Assembly (NCBI RefSeq): GCF_001514265.1
Contig: NZ_KQ948993.1
Location: forward strand, 1-64,000
Direction of reading: 5' to 3'
Length of the DNA stretch: 64,000 bases
Source of the DNA: Streptomyces resistomycificus
Lineage (GTDB): Bacteria; Actinomycetota; Actinomycetes; Streptomycetales; Streptomycetaceae
Of the stretch, positions 34,435 through 43,499 are shown piece after piece (the stretch's first letter is position 1; every line of letters starts with the position of its first letter). Under the pieces are notes generated by a model. It had not been told where the DNA came from and ran no database searches. It was given only the letters and a program-made list of their open reading frames with translations. The position numbers and the translations under genes were made by a program.

Positions 34435-35241
34435 GTGCAGTTCCGCCAACAGGCCCTCGCCAAGCTCCAGTCGCCTGAGGAGCTCGACCTTCCGGTGCGT
34501 TTCGCCCGCCCGCAGGGCTGGCTCGTGCTGTCCGTGACGGTGATCGTCATGGCCGCCGCGTCCGTGTGGGCGGTGACCGGCTCGGTCGCCTCCACCGTCA
34601 GCGCGCCCGCCATCCTCACGCACGGGCAGGGCAGTTACATCCTGCAGAGCCCGGTCGCGGGCCAGGTCACCACAGTCGTGGCGAAGCAGGGCGAGCGGCT
34701 GCCCGCGAACTCCCCGGTACTGAAGGTCCGTACGGCCGAGGGCGAGACCGTCGTCCGCACGGTCGCCGCGGGCCGCGTCACCGCGCTCGCCGCCACCATC
34801 GGCCAGATCATCCAGACCGGCGCGAACGTCGCCGCCGTGGAGAAGGTCGCCAAGGCCTCGGACCCGCTGTACGCGACGGTGTACGTCTCCGCCGAGAACG
34901 CGGCCTCCATCCCCTCCGACGCCGCCGTGGACCTGACCGTCCAGTCCGTGCCCACCCAGGAGTACGGCGTGCTGCGCGGCCATGTGAAGACGGTGGACCG
35001 CTCCGCCCAGTCGGCGCAGCAGATCACCGCGTTCCTCGGGGACAGCCAGCTCGGCGAGCAGTTCACCAAGGACGGCCGGCCGGTCGCGGTGCTGGTGAGG
35101 CTGGACAAGTCGTCCGGCACGAAGAGCGGTTACCAGTGGTCCTCCAAGGACGGGCCGCCCTTCGCCCTCACCTCCATGACGATGGCCGACGGTTCGATCC
35201 GGCTGGCCGATCAGCGCCCCGTCGATTGGCTGCTGCCGTGA
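34435..35241 (+). CDS. NHLM-type membrane-fusion (HlyD-like) secretion protein
   Basis: A 268-residue membrane-anchored periplasmic-adaptor-like protein. One TM helix near residues 23-45 (GWLVLSVTVIVMAAASVWAV) is followed by a short lipoyl/barrel-sandwich domain split by no long coiled coil: SYILQSPVAGQVTTVVAKQG ... GETVVRTVAAGRVTALAATIG are the two half-motifs. This short form is the NHLM bacteriocin-system subtype. Its GTG has GAGGGAAAG upstream, and its stop overlaps the next gene (GTGA). It presumably helps the ABC exporters move the peptide through the wall of a Gram-positive cell. Confidence 0.85.
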   Translation: MQFRQQALAKLQSPEELDLPVRFARPQGWLVLSVTVIVMAAASVWAVTGSVASTVSAPAILTHGQGSYILQSPVAGQVTTVVAKQGERLPANSPVLKVRTAEGETVVRTVAAGRVTALAATIGQIIQTGANVAAVEKVAKASDPLYATVYVSAENAASIPSDAAVDLTVQSVPTQEYGVLRGHVKTVDRSAQSAQQITAFLGDSQLGEQFTKDGRPVAVLVRLDKSSGTKSGYQWSSKDGPPFALTSMTMADGSIRLADQRPVDWLLP

Positions 35242-37460
35242 GTGCCGCCCAGGACACCAGAAGCAGGCGCCGCGCCGCCCCGCCCAAGCGCCCGGTCCCC
35301 ACGGGGAAGGCGAAGACCGTCCGCACACCCACCGTGCTCCAGATGGAGGCGGTCGAGTGCGGTGCCGCGTCCCTGGCGATGGTGCTCGGCCACTACGGCA
35401 AGCACATCCCGCTGGAGGAGCTGCGCATCGCCTGCGGTGTCTCCCGGGACGGCTCACGGGCCAGCAACCTGCTCAAGGCGGCCCGCAGCTACGGCCTGAC
35501 CGCCAAGGGCATGCAGATGGACACGGCGGCCCTCGCCGGGGTGAAGACACCGGCCGTCCTGTTCTGGGAGTTCAACCACTACGTCGTCTACGACGGCATG
35601 GGGCGCCGCTTCGGCCGGCGCGGGGTGTACATCAACGACCCCGGCAAGGGCCGCCGTTTCGTGCCCATGGAGGACTTCGACGGCAGCTTCACCGGTGTCG
35701 TCCTGGTCATGGAGCCCGGCGAGGACTTCACCAGGGGCGGGCGCAAGCCGGGCGTGCTGGGCGCGATGCCGGCCCGGCTGCGGGGTACGGCCGGCACGAT
35801 GCCGGCGGCGGTTCTGGCGAGTCTGCTGCTGGTGCTGGTCGGCGCGGCGGTACCCGCGCTGAGCCGCACCTACATCGACATGTTCCTGATCGGTGGCCAG
35901 ACCTCCCTGCTCGGCGTGCTGTTCGCGTCGATGGGTGCGTCCGTGCTGCTGACCCTGGTGCTGACCTGGCTGCAGCAGGCGAACCTGCTGCACGGCCGGA
36001 TCATCTCCTCCACCCTGTCCAGCGCCCGCTTCCTGCGCCATCTGCTGCGGCTGCCGGTCACCTTCTTCTCCCAGCGCAGCCCGGCCGACCTGGTGCAGCG
36101 CCTGCAGTCCAACGACCAGGTGGCCGAGACGCTGGCCCGCGACCTCGCGGCGGCGGGCGTGGACGCCGTGGTCGTCGTCCTGTACGCGGTACTGCTGTAC
36201 ACGTACGACCCCCAGCTCACCTATCTCGGCATCGGCGTGGCCCTGCTGAACGTGGTGGCCATGCGGGTGGTCATCCGGCTGCGCGCCACCCGGACCGCGA
36301 AGCTGCGCGCCGACAGCGCCCGGCTCACCAACACGGCGTACACCGGCCTGCAGTTGATCGAGACGATGAAGGCGACCGGCGGCGAGGACGGCTACTTCCG
36401 CAAGTGGGCCGGGCAGCACGCCACCACGCTGGAGGAGCAGCAGCGGCTCGGGGTGCCCAGCGCCTGGCTGGGCGTGGTCGCGCCGACGCTGGCCTCGCTG
36501 AACAGCGCACTCATCCTGTGGATCGGCGGGATGCGGGCGGTGGAGGGCGGTATCTCGGTCGGCCTGCTGGTCGCCTTCCAGGCCCTAGTCACCCGCTTCA
36601 CCGCCCCGATCACCCGCCTCAACGGTGTCGCGGGCCGTATCCAGGACTTCGCCGCCGACGTGGCCCGGCTCAAGGACGTGGAGAACTTCCAGGCCGACCC
36701 GCTCTACGGCCGTCCCGGCTCCGCCGACTCGACGCGCCGTCTGCAGGGCCACGTCGAGCTGCAGAACATCACCTTCGGCTACAACCCGCTCGACAAGCCC
36801 CTGCTCACCGGCTTCGACCTGACCGTCGGCCCGGGCCGGCAGGTCGCGCTGGTCGGCGGTTCGGGCAGCGGCAAGTCCACGGTGTCCCGGCTGATATCCG
36901 GCCTGTACGCGCCCTGGGAGGGTGTGATCCGGATCGACGGGCAGCGCATCGACGACATCCCGCGCGGGGCGCTGGCGGCCTCGGTCTCCTTCGTGGACCA
37001 GGACGTCTTCCTCTTCGAGGGCTCGGTCCGCGACAACGTGGCGCTGTGGGACCCGTCGATCCCCGACGACGCCGTGGTGGACGCGCTGCGGGACGCCGCC
37101 CTGTACGACGTGGTGACGCGCAGGCCCGGTGGCATCCACAGCAGGGTCGAGCAGGACGGCCGCAACTTCTCCGGCGGTCAGCGCCAACGCCTGGAGATCG
37201 CCCGGGCGTTGGTCCGCAGGCCCAGCATCCTGGTCCTCGACGAGGTCACCAGCGCCCTGGACGCCGAGACCGAGCTGGTCGTCATGGACAACCTGCGCCG
37301 GCGCGGCTGCGCCTGTGTGGTGATCGCACACCGGCTCAGCACGGTGCGTGACAGCGACGAGATCGTCGTACTGGACCACGGCACGATCGTGGAGCGCGGA
37401 CGGCACGAGGAGCTGGTGGCGCGCGGCGGCGCGTACGCCGAGCTGGTCAGGGAGCGGTGA
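35238..37460 (+). CDS. Peptidase C39-containing ABC exporter (NHLM family, bifunctional)
   Basis: A 740-residue exporter that cleaves the leader and translocates the peptide. The N-terminal C39 peptidase has Cys41 in MEAVECGAASLAMVLGHYG, His114 in FNHYVVYDG and Asp in YINDPGKG, so the protease is intact. TMD ~180-470 has about six helices. The ATPase at ~490-730 has Walker A GGSGSGKSTVS, Q-loop VDQDVFLFEGSV, signature FSGGQRQRLEIARAL, Walker B ILVLDEVTSALD and H-loop IAHRLS. It is coupled to the fusion-protein gene by GTGA overlap. Confidence 0.94.
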   Translation: MSAAQDTRSRRRAAPPKRPVPTGKAKTVRTPTVLQMEAVECGAASLAMVLGHYGKHIPLEELRIACGVSRDGSRASNLLKAARSYGLTAKGMQMDTAALAGVKTPAVLFWEFNHYVVYDGMGRRFGRRGVYINDPGKGRRFVPMEDFDGSFTGVVLVMEPGEDFTRGGRKPGVLGAMPARLRGTAGTMPAAVLASLLLVLVGAAVPALSRTYIDMFLIGGQTSLLGVLFASMGASVLLTLVLTWLQQANLLHGRIISSTLSSARFLRHLLRLPVTFFSQRSPADLVQRLQSNDQVAETLARDLAAAGVDAVVVVLYAVLLYTYDPQLTYLGIGVALLNVVAMRVVIRLRATRTAKLRADSARLTNTAYTGLQLIETMKATGGEDGYFRKWAGQHATTLEEQQRLGVPSAWLGVVAPTLASLNSALILWIGGMRAVEGGISVGLLVAFQALVTRFTAPITRLNGVAGRIQDFAADVARLKDVENFQADPLYGRPGSADSTRRLQGHVELQNITFGYNPLDKPLLTGFDLTVGPGRQVALVGGSGSGKSTVSRLISGLYAPWEGVIRIDGQRIDDIPRGALAASVSFVDQDVFLFEGSVRDNVALWDPSIPDDAVVDALRDAALYDVVTRRPGGIHSRVEQDGRNFSGGQRQRLEIARALVRRPSILVLDEVTSALDAETELVVMDNLRRRGCACVVIAHRLSTVRDSDEIVVLDHGTIVERGRHEELVARGGAYAELVRER

Positions 37461-37461
37461 G

Positions 37462-40278
37462 ATGACGACCGCACACGAGGGAGACCTCGTTCTGGGCGCG
37501 CTCGGGTCCATGGGCAGGCCCGTCGACTGCGCAGGCCTCAACCGGATCGACCTGGAGGGCCCGCAGGTGCTGTGGCTGGTCGCGGCCGGTGCCGTGGACC
37601 TGTTCGCGGTCGGCGCCGAGCAGCAGGGCCACTGGCACCATCTGGGCCGGCTGGAGGCGGGCTCGCTGCTGCTGGGACCGGTCGCTGGCCCCGAGCACAC
37701 CCTGGTCGCCCGCCCGCTGCGGGACTGCGTGGTACACCGGATCGGTCTCCGCGAGCTGTACCAGCCCGCGGACACCCAGACGTGGTCCTACGACGAGTAC
37801 GGCAACCCCCAGTACGTACCGCCGACGACGAGCCCGCTGGAGTACGCCCTCGCCCTGGGCGTCGGCCGTTCGCTGTCCATCCTCTTCCAGGCGCCGATGG
37901 CCACCGACCGGGCGGCCGCTCCCACGGACGACGACGTCTTCTGGATGCAGGTCCCGCCGGGCAGCGTGCAGTACGGCTCGCTGTACGGGGCGGAGGCCGC
38001 GGCCGACCTGCTGATGGACCCGGCCGTGTGGCAGAGCATGGTCGACCAGCAGTACCGGCTGCTGACCACGCTCGACCGGTGGATCGAGCAGCTGGAGCAC
38101 ACGCACGAGACGCGCACGGCCGCCGGGATCAAGGCCGGTGAGGCGGTGCGCGTCCAGGCCGACCAGACCCTGCTGGCGTCGATCGGCAAGCGGTCCTCGC
38201 AGCGGGCGACGGCCGCCGACGCGGACGCCAGTCACGCGGCCTGCAGGCTGGTCGCCCAGGCGGCCGGGATCCGGCTCATCGAGACCGCCGGGGCCGGCAG
38301 CGAGAGCGACCGCCTCGACCCGGTCGAACGGATCGCCCTGGCGTCCCGGGTGCGGACCCGGTCCGTGCGGCTGGAGGGCCGGTGGTGGCGGGACAACGTC
38401 GGTCCGCTGGTGGGTCACCGGGCCCTGTCCGGCGCGCCGGTCGCACTGCTGTGGCGGCGCGGCGGCTATGTGTCCGTGCACCCGGCAACCGGGCGTGAGA
38501 CCCCGATCGAGAAGGCCAACGCGGAGGAGTTCGAGCCGCGCGCGGTGATGTTCTACCGCCCGCTGCCCGACCGCGGCCTCAGCCCGCTGGGGCTGCTCCG
38601 CTTCAGCATGCGCGGCACTGCGGGCGATCTGTCGAACCTGATGATCAGCGGGCTGGTGACGGTGGCGATCGGGGCGTTGGTGCCGATCGCCACCGGCAAG
38701 GTGCTCGGCGAGTACGTGCCGAAGGCCCAGAGCGATCTGATCGTGCAGGTCTGTCTGGCCGTGATGATCAGCAGTGTGGTGGCCGCGGCCTTCATGCTGA
38801 TGCAGAACCTGACCATCCTCCGACTGGAGGGCCGGATCGAGTCGACGCTCCAGCCGGCGGTCTGGGACCGGTTGTTGAGACTGCCGACGAAGTTCTTCAC
38901 CGAGCGCTCGACCGGCGAGCTGGCGAGCGCGGCGATGGGCATCAGCTCCATACGCCGGATGATGGCGGGCATCGGCCCGGTGGTCGCCCAGTCGGTGACC
39001 GTGGGCGCGATGAACCTGGGGCTGCTGTTCTTCTACAGCGCCTCGATGGCGATGGCGGCGATCGGCATGCTGGTCGTGATCGCGGCGCTCTTCCTGGGGC
39101 TCGGGCTGTGGCAGGTGCGCTGGCAGCGGCGGCTCGTGGTCCTCGGCAACAAGCTGAACAACCAGGCGTTCCAGACGCTGCGCGGTCTGCCCAAGCTCAG
39201 GGTCGCGGCGGCCGAGAACTACGCCTACGCGGCCTGGGCCTCGGAGTTCGCGCGCAGCCGTGAGCTCCAGCAGAAGGTGGGCCGCATCAAGAACCTCACC
39301 ACGGTGATGGGCGCGGTCTACCTGCCGCTGTGCACCCTGGTGATGTTCATGCTGCTGGCGGGCCCGGCCCGTGGGGCGATGTCGGCGGCCGCGTTCCTCA
39401 CCTTCAACACCTCGGTGACGATGCTGCTGACGGCGGTCACCCAGCTGACGGGTGCCTTCGTCTCGGCGGTGGCCGCGCTGCCGCTTTTCGAGGAGATCAA
39501 GCCGGTGCTGGACGCCACGCCCGAGGTACGCACGGCGAGCACCCGGCCGGGTCTGCTCTCCGGGGGGATCGAGGCCCGGCGCCTGTCGTTCCGCTACTCG
39601 GACGACGGCCCGCTGGTCCTCGACGACGTGTCGTTCGACGTACGGCCCGGCGAGTTCGTGGCGATCGTCGGCCCGAGCGGCTGCGGCAAGTCGACCCTGC
39701 TCAGGCTGCTGATCGGCTTCGACCGTCCGGTCTCGGGCAGTGTGCTGTACGACGGCCAGGACCTGGGCGCCCTCGACCAGTCCGCCGTGCGGCGGCAGTG
39801 CGGGGTGGTGCTCCAGCACGCGCAGCCGTTCACCGGCTCCATCCTGGACGTCATCTGCGGCACCGAGCCGTACACGCCGGAGGAGGCGATGGCGGCGGCC
39901 GAGATGGCGGGGCTCGCCGAGGACATCCGGCGGATGCCGATGGGACTGCACACCATCGTGTCGGGCAGTGGCGCCATCTCGGGCGGTCAGCGCCAACGTC
40001 TCATGATCGCGCAGGCGCTGATCCGGCGGCCGCGCATCCTCTTCTTCGACGAGGCCACCAGCGCCCTCGACAACGAGACACAGCGCACGGTCATCGAGAG
40101 CACCAAGGCCCTCAACGCCACCCGGATCGTCATCGCGCACCGTCTGTCCACCGTGCTGGACGCGGACCGTGTGATCGTCATGGAGGACGGCAAGGTCGCC
40201 CAGCAGGGGCCGCCCGCCCAGCTTCTGGCGGACACCGGGGGCCGGCTGCACGAGCTGGTCCGGCGCCAGATGGCGTGA
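37462..40278 (+). CDS. Second NHLM-family ABC transporter with long N-terminal domain
   Basis: A 938-residue ABC protein. Residues 1-~380 form a cytoplasmic N-terminal domain without peptidase motif; its first ~100 residues have a cupin/cNMP-like beta pattern (LWLVAAGAVDLFAV, LEAGSLLLGPVAG). TMD ~395-690 (LMISGLVTVAIGALVPIATGK and others). ATPase ~715-935 with Walker A VGPSGCGKSTL, signature ISGGQRQRLMIAQAL, Walker B ILFFDEATSALD and H-loop IAHRLS. The ATG follows the previous stop by one base, with AGGGAG upstream. By analogy with NHLM systems it pairs with the C39 exporter. The N-terminal domain may sense a ligand or dock the partner. Confidence 0.92.
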   Translation: MTTAHEGDLVLGALGSMGRPVDCAGLNRIDLEGPQVLWLVAAGAVDLFAVGAEQQGHWHHLGRLEAGSLLLGPVAGPEHTLVARPLRDCVVHRIGLRELYQPADTQTWSYDEYGNPQYVPPTTSPLEYALALGVGRSLSILFQAPMATDRAAAPTDDDVFWMQVPPGSVQYGSLYGAEAAADLLMDPAVWQSMVDQQYRLLTTLDRWIEQLEHTHETRTAAGIKAGEAVRVQADQTLLASIGKRSSQRATAADADASHAACRLVAQAAGIRLIETAGAGSESDRLDPVERIALASRVRTRSVRLEGRWWRDNVGPLVGHRALSGAPVALLWRRGGYVSVHPATGRETPIEKANAEEFEPRAVMFYRPLPDRGLSPLGLLRFSMRGTAGDLSNLMISGLVTVAIGALVPIATGKVLGEYVPKAQSDLIVQVCLAVMISSVVAAAFMLMQNLTILRLEGRIESTLQPAVWDRLLRLPTKFFTERSTGELASAAMGISSIRRMMAGIGPVVAQSVTVGAMNLGLLFFYSASMAMAAIGMLVVIAALFLGLGLWQVRWQRRLVVLGNKLNNQAFQTLRGLPKLRVAAAENYAYAAWASEFARSRELQQKVGRIKNLTTVMGAVYLPLCTLVMFMLLAGPARGAMSAAAFLTFNTSVTMLLTAVTQLTGAFVSAVAALPLFEEIKPVLDATPEVRTASTRPGLLSGGIEARRLSFRYSDDGPLVLDDVSFDVRPGEFVAIVGPSGCGKSTLLRLLIGFDRPVSGSVLYDGQDLGALDQSAVRRQCGVVLQHAQPFTGSILDVICGTEPYTPEEAMAAAEMAGLAEDIRRMPMGLHTIVSGSGAISGGQRQRLMIAQALIRRPRILFFDEATSALDNETQRTVIESTKALNATRIVIAHRLSTVLDADRVIVMEDGKVAQQGPPAQLLADTGGRLHELVRRQMA

Positions 40279-40284
40279 CCCGCG

Positions 40285-40315
40285 GACGGCCGCCCCACCA
40301 GGTGGGGCGGCCGTC
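40285..40315 (+). terminator. Terminator of the peptide-export operon
   Basis: GACGGCCGCCCCACC (40285-40299) and GGTGGGGCGGCCGTC (40301-40315) are perfectly complementary, folding as about 13 bp with a small loop, 7 bp after the last stop. A CCAGGTCCAG-type direct repeat (40317-40347) follows. Confidence 0.85.
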
Positions 40316-40373
40316 GTCCAGGTCCAGTCCAGGTCCAGGCCCAGGTCGGGTGGGTGCCCACTGCGCGTCCTCA

Positions 40374-40433
40374 GCGAAACTTTGCCGTTTCGCTTGATGT
40401 GGTCTAATCTCGACGTGTACGAAACCGTTTCGT
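40374..40433 (+). promoter_or_regulatory. Promoter and operators of the MFS exporter gene
   Basis: Two dyads built from the same half-site: GCGAAAC (40374-40380), six bases, GTTTCGC (40387-40393), and the perfect palindrome ACGAAAC-C-GTTTCGT (40419-40433). Between them TTTGCC (40381-40386) and TAATCT (40405-40410), 18 nt apart, could be -35 and -10. A repressor bound at either site would block the promoter. No regulator gene is adjacent, so it must be encoded elsewhere. Confidence 0.65.
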
Positions 40434-40479
40434 TTACGTACTCGTTACCTTCGGACGACTTTCCCTGGAGTGGTTCCCC

Positions 40480-41982
40480 ATGTCCCAGAAGACTCTGACC
40501 CCGAGCGGCCCGGAGGACGCCGAACTGGCGTCGTCCGAGTCCGGCTCCAAGCGGTGGTGGATCCTCGCCGTCGTCGCACTCGCCCAGCTGATGGTGGTCC
40601 TGGACGCCACCATCGTGAACATCGCGCTGCCGTCCGCCCAGGCCGACCTCGGGTTCTCCGACGGCAACCGGCAGTGGATCGTCACCGCGTACGCCCTGGC
40701 GTTCGCCTCCCTGCTCCTGCTCGGCGGCCGGATAGCGGACCTCTTCGGACGCAAGCCCGCCTTCCTCATCGGTGTCGTCGGCTTCGCCGCCGTCTCCGCC
40801 CTCGGCGGTGCCGCGACCAACTTCGAGATGCTGGTCACCGCGCGCGCCCTCCAGGGTGCCTTCGGCGCACTCCTCGCGCCGGCCGCCCTGTCCCTGCTCA
40901 ACACGACGTTCACCGACGCCACCGAGCGGGCCAAGGCGTTCAGCGTCTACGGTGCCATCGCCGGCGCCGGCGGCGCGGTGGGCCTGCTGCTCGGCGGCAT
41001 CCTCACCGACGCGCTCGACTGGCGCTGGACGCTGTACGTCAACGTCGTCATCGCCGTCGTCGCCTTCGCGGGCGGCTGGCTGCTGCTGTCCAACAAGCGC
41101 GACGCCGCGAACTCCAAGCTGGACGTGCCGGGCACCGTCCTGGTCGCCGCCGGTCTGTTCTCCCTGGTCTACGGCTTCTCCAACGCCGAGACCCACGACT
41201 GGGACTCCCCCGCCACCTGGGGCTTCCTGATCGCCGGCGGTGTCCTGCTGGCCGCGTTCACCTGGTGGCAGACCCGTGCCGCGCACCCGCTGCTGCCGCT
41301 GCGCATCCTGCTGGACCGCAACCGCGCGGCCTCCTTCCTGGCCGTGCTGATCTCCGGCGCGGGCATGTTCGGGGTGTTCCTCTTCCTCACCTACTACCTG
41401 CAGCTGAACCTGGGCTTCAGCCCCACCAAGACCGGTGTGGCGTTCCTGCCGATGGTCGCCGCCCTGATGGTGGCGGCACAGCTCAGCACCACGATGCTGG
41501 TGCCGCGGATCGGACCGAAGGCGGTCATCCCGCTGGGCTTCGCGGTCGCCGCCGTCGGCATGGCCTGGCTGACCGGGATCGGTGTCGGCTCCGACTACGT
41601 GTCCGCCGTGCTCCCGCAGCTGATCGTCATCGGCGTCGGCCTCGGTCTGGTCATGCCGCCGGCCATGCAGCTGGCCACCGGCGGGGTCGCGGCCGAGGAC
41701 GCGGGTGTCGCGTCCGCCACGGTCAACGCCATGCAGCAGGTGGGCGGTTCGATCGGTACGGCCCTGCTGAACACGCTGGCCGCGAGCGCGGCGACCGACT
41801 ACCTGACCGGCAAGGACGCCACCAGCAAGCTGGTCCAGGCCCAGGCCACGATCGAGAGCTACACCACCGCCTTCTGGTGGTCGGCCGGCTTCTTCGCCGC
41901 CGGCGCGCTGATCGCCTTCCTGCTCTACCGGCGCGGGGTGCCCGAGCAGGACCCGGACGCGGCACCGGTCGTCCACATGTGA
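40480..41982 (+). CDS. MFS drug-type exporter, DHA2 family (14 TM)
   Basis: A 500-residue proton-driven exporter of the EmrB/QacA type. Motifs: MVVLDATIVNIALPSAQADLG (TM1, motif D1), GGRIADLFGRKPAF (motif A), RALQGAFGALLAPAALSLL (motif B) and AIAGAGGAVGLLLGGIL (motif C, antiporter signature). About fourteen hydrophobic segments are visible. The ATG at 40480 lies 14 nt after a CTGGAG sequence. Substrates are probably lipophilic cations or antibiotics. The operator pair upstream implies induction by substrate. Confidence 0.92.
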   Translation: MSQKTLTPSGPEDAELASSESGSKRWWILAVVALAQLMVVLDATIVNIALPSAQADLGFSDGNRQWIVTAYALAFASLLLLGGRIADLFGRKPAFLIGVVGFAAVSALGGAATNFEMLVTARALQGAFGALLAPAALSLLNTTFTDATERAKAFSVYGAIAGAGGAVGLLLGGILTDALDWRWTLYVNVVIAVVAFAGGWLLLSNKRDAANSKLDVPGTVLVAAGLFSLVYGFSNAETHDWDSPATWGFLIAGGVLLAAFTWWQTRAAHPLLPLRILLDRNRAASFLAVLISGAGMFGVFLFLTYYLQLNLGFSPTKTGVAFLPMVAALMVAAQLSTTMLVPRIGPKAVIPLGFAVAAVGMAWLTGIGVGSDYVSAVLPQLIVIGVGLGLVMPPAMQLATGGVAAEDAGVASATVNAMQQVGGSIGTALLNTLAASAATDYLTGKDATSKLVQAQATIESYTTAFWWSAGFFAAGALIAFLLYRRGVPEQDPDAAPVVHM

Positions 41983-42011
41983 TCCGGCTCCACTGAGCCG
42001 CGCGCAGGACC

Positions 42012-42047
42012 GAGGGGCCGCCGTCCGCAGGGAGACGGCGGCCCCTC
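42012..42047 (+). terminator. Terminator of the MFS gene (14-bp perfect stem)
   Basis: GAGGGGCCGCCGTC (42012-42025), 8-nt loop, GACGGCGGCCCCTC (42034-42047). Confidence 0.85.
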
Positions 42048-42050
42048 CGC

Positions 42051-42079
42051 GCTGCCCCGGCCATGCCGGCCGGGGCAGC
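42051..42079 (+). terminator. Second hairpin behind the MFS terminator
   Basis: GCTGCCCCGGCC, loop ATGCC, GGCCGGGGCAGC: 12-bp perfect stem only 3 bp after the first terminator. It may be a back-up terminator or belong to the leader of the phosphatase gene. Confidence 0.6.
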
Positions 42080-42222
42080 AAGCTGCCGCCGTGGGACGAC
42101 GGTCCGGCACCGGTGCCGGTCGGCACCGCGCTGCCTACGTGCCGTGCCCGCCGGTGGCCGCGGATCAAGTCATGGCACGGGCGCTGAAGTTGGGCCGTCC
42201 GCCGACTGGGTACGCACGAACC

Positions 42223-43230
42223 ATGCGAATCAGCGTGGTGGACGTGGGATCCAACACGGTCAGACTGGCCGTCGCGGACGCGAAGGACGGGGTGCCGCTG
42301 CCGGTGCACACCGCCAAGTGGCGGCTGAGGCTGTCCGATCAGGTGAAACCCGGTGGGCCGGTGCCGGAGGAGGCGGTCGAACGGCTCGTGGGGGCGGTCG
42401 CCGAGGCGAGCAGGACCGCGGCCCGCTGGGGCGCGGCGGCCCCGCTGGCCTTCGCGACCGCGGTGGTACGCGGCGCCCCCAACCGTGAGGAGGTGCTGCA
42501 CACCGTACGAACCCGGACGGGAGTGGGCCTGTGCACCCTGCCCGGCGAGGTGGAGGCGGAGCTGTCCTTCCTCGGGGCACGGCGCTGGATGGGCTGGCGG
42601 GCGGGGCCGCTCGCCCTGCTGGACATCGGGGGCGGCTCGCTCGAAGTGGCCTTCGGGCGCGGCCGGATGCCGGACTTCGTGGCCTCGCTGCCGCTCGGCG
42701 CGGGCCGGCTGACCCATGAGTTCTTCGAGGGCCAGGACCCGCCGGACCCCGACCGGGTCCGGGCGCTGCGCCGCAAGGTCCGCCATCAACTACGGGACGT
42801 GGCGGCGCGGATCCGGTGGGAGGGACCGCACACCGCGGTGGCCACCTCGCGCACCTTCCAGCAGCTCGGGCGCCTGTGCGGGGCCCCGCCCGGACGGCAC
42901 GGGCCTTTCATGGAACGGCAGTTGCACCGGGACGACCTGCGCGACGCGGCCCTGCGTCTGGCCACCCTGCCCGCCGCCGAACGCGCTCTGCTGCCCGGCA
43001 TCTCCGCGCCCCGCGCCATGCAGAGCCTGGCCGGAGCGGTGGTCGGGCACACGACGATGAAGCTCACCGGGATCAACACGCTCACCCTCTGCCCGTGGGC
43101 GATCCGCGAGGGCGTACTGCTGCGCCACATCGAGGACGGCGCGTCATGGTGGGCGGAGATCATGCGCCGCAACGAGGAGACCGCTCCCCTGGACCCGGTG
43201 CCGCTGCGCATCGCGAGTGCGACGAACTGA
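42223..43230 (+). CDS. Ppx/GppA-family phosphatase
   Basis: A 335-residue ASKHA-fold phosphatase of the exopolyphosphatase / pppGpp phosphohydrolase family. Phosphate-1 motif DVGSNTVRLAVADA; FATAVVRGAPNREEVL; the catalytic Glu region in GEVEAELSFLGARR; phosphate-2 motif LLDIGGGSLEVAFG; MKLTGINTLTLCPWAIREG near the end. It lacks the C-terminal HD domain, so it is the short actinobacterial form that hydrolyses short-chain polyphosphate. The ATG at 42223 is set by the family N-terminus MRISVVDVGSN; there is no visible ribosome site. Confidence 0.9.
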   Translation: MRISVVDVGSNTVRLAVADAKDGVPLPVHTAKWRLRLSDQVKPGGPVPEEAVERLVGAVAEASRTAARWGAAAPLAFATAVVRGAPNREEVLHTVRTRTGVGLCTLPGEVEAELSFLGARRWMGWRAGPLALLDIGGGSLEVAFGRGRMPDFVASLPLGAGRLTHEFFEGQDPPDPDRVRALRRKVRHQLRDVAARIRWEGPHTAVATSRTFQQLGRLCGAPPGRHGPFMERQLHRDDLRDAALRLATLPAAERALLPGISAPRAMQSLAGAVVGHTTMKLTGINTLTLCPWAIREGVLLRHIEDGASWWAEIMRRNEETAPLDPVPLRIASATN

Positions 43231-43286
43231 CCGCGCGGGACGGAAGCCCGGGGAGCCGAGCCAACCCCGGAGAACAGGAGAGGACC

Positions 43287-43499
43287 ATGTCCGACGCCCG
43301 GAAGCACGACCGTGGCGACGCCAAGCACCACAGCCGGACCGACGAGCCGCCGCGGACGGCGCTCGAAGAGGTCCTGCGCGAGGTCGAGGACGCCGAGGCC
43401 CGTACGCACGACTCCGCCGGGCAGCGGCGGCACCGGGGCGAGGCCGCCGAGGCCGTCACCCCGAACACCCGCGCCCAGGAGGAGTCCGAGGGCGAGTGA
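43287..43499 (+). CDS. Small hydrophilic protein of unknown function
   Basis: A 70-residue highly charged protein behind a CAGGAGAGGACC ribosome site. It is rich in Asp/Glu, Arg and His with no hydrophobic core, and its middle is predicted helical (ALEEVLREVEDAEAR). The whole is probably disordered. It follows the phosphatase gene by 56 bp, so it may be co-transcribed. I do not recognise a family. Confidence 0.65.
   Translation: MSDARKHDRGDAKHHSRTDEPPRTALEEVLREVEDAEARTHDSAGQRRHRGEAAEAVTPNTRAQEESEGE

Noticed and set aside
37447..42789. A 1780-codon open frame on the minus strand
   Set aside because: It is the antisense shadow of the two exporter genes, the MFS gene and the phosphatase gene; the product is Arg/Gly/His-rich low-complexity and no ribosome site or domain is present.
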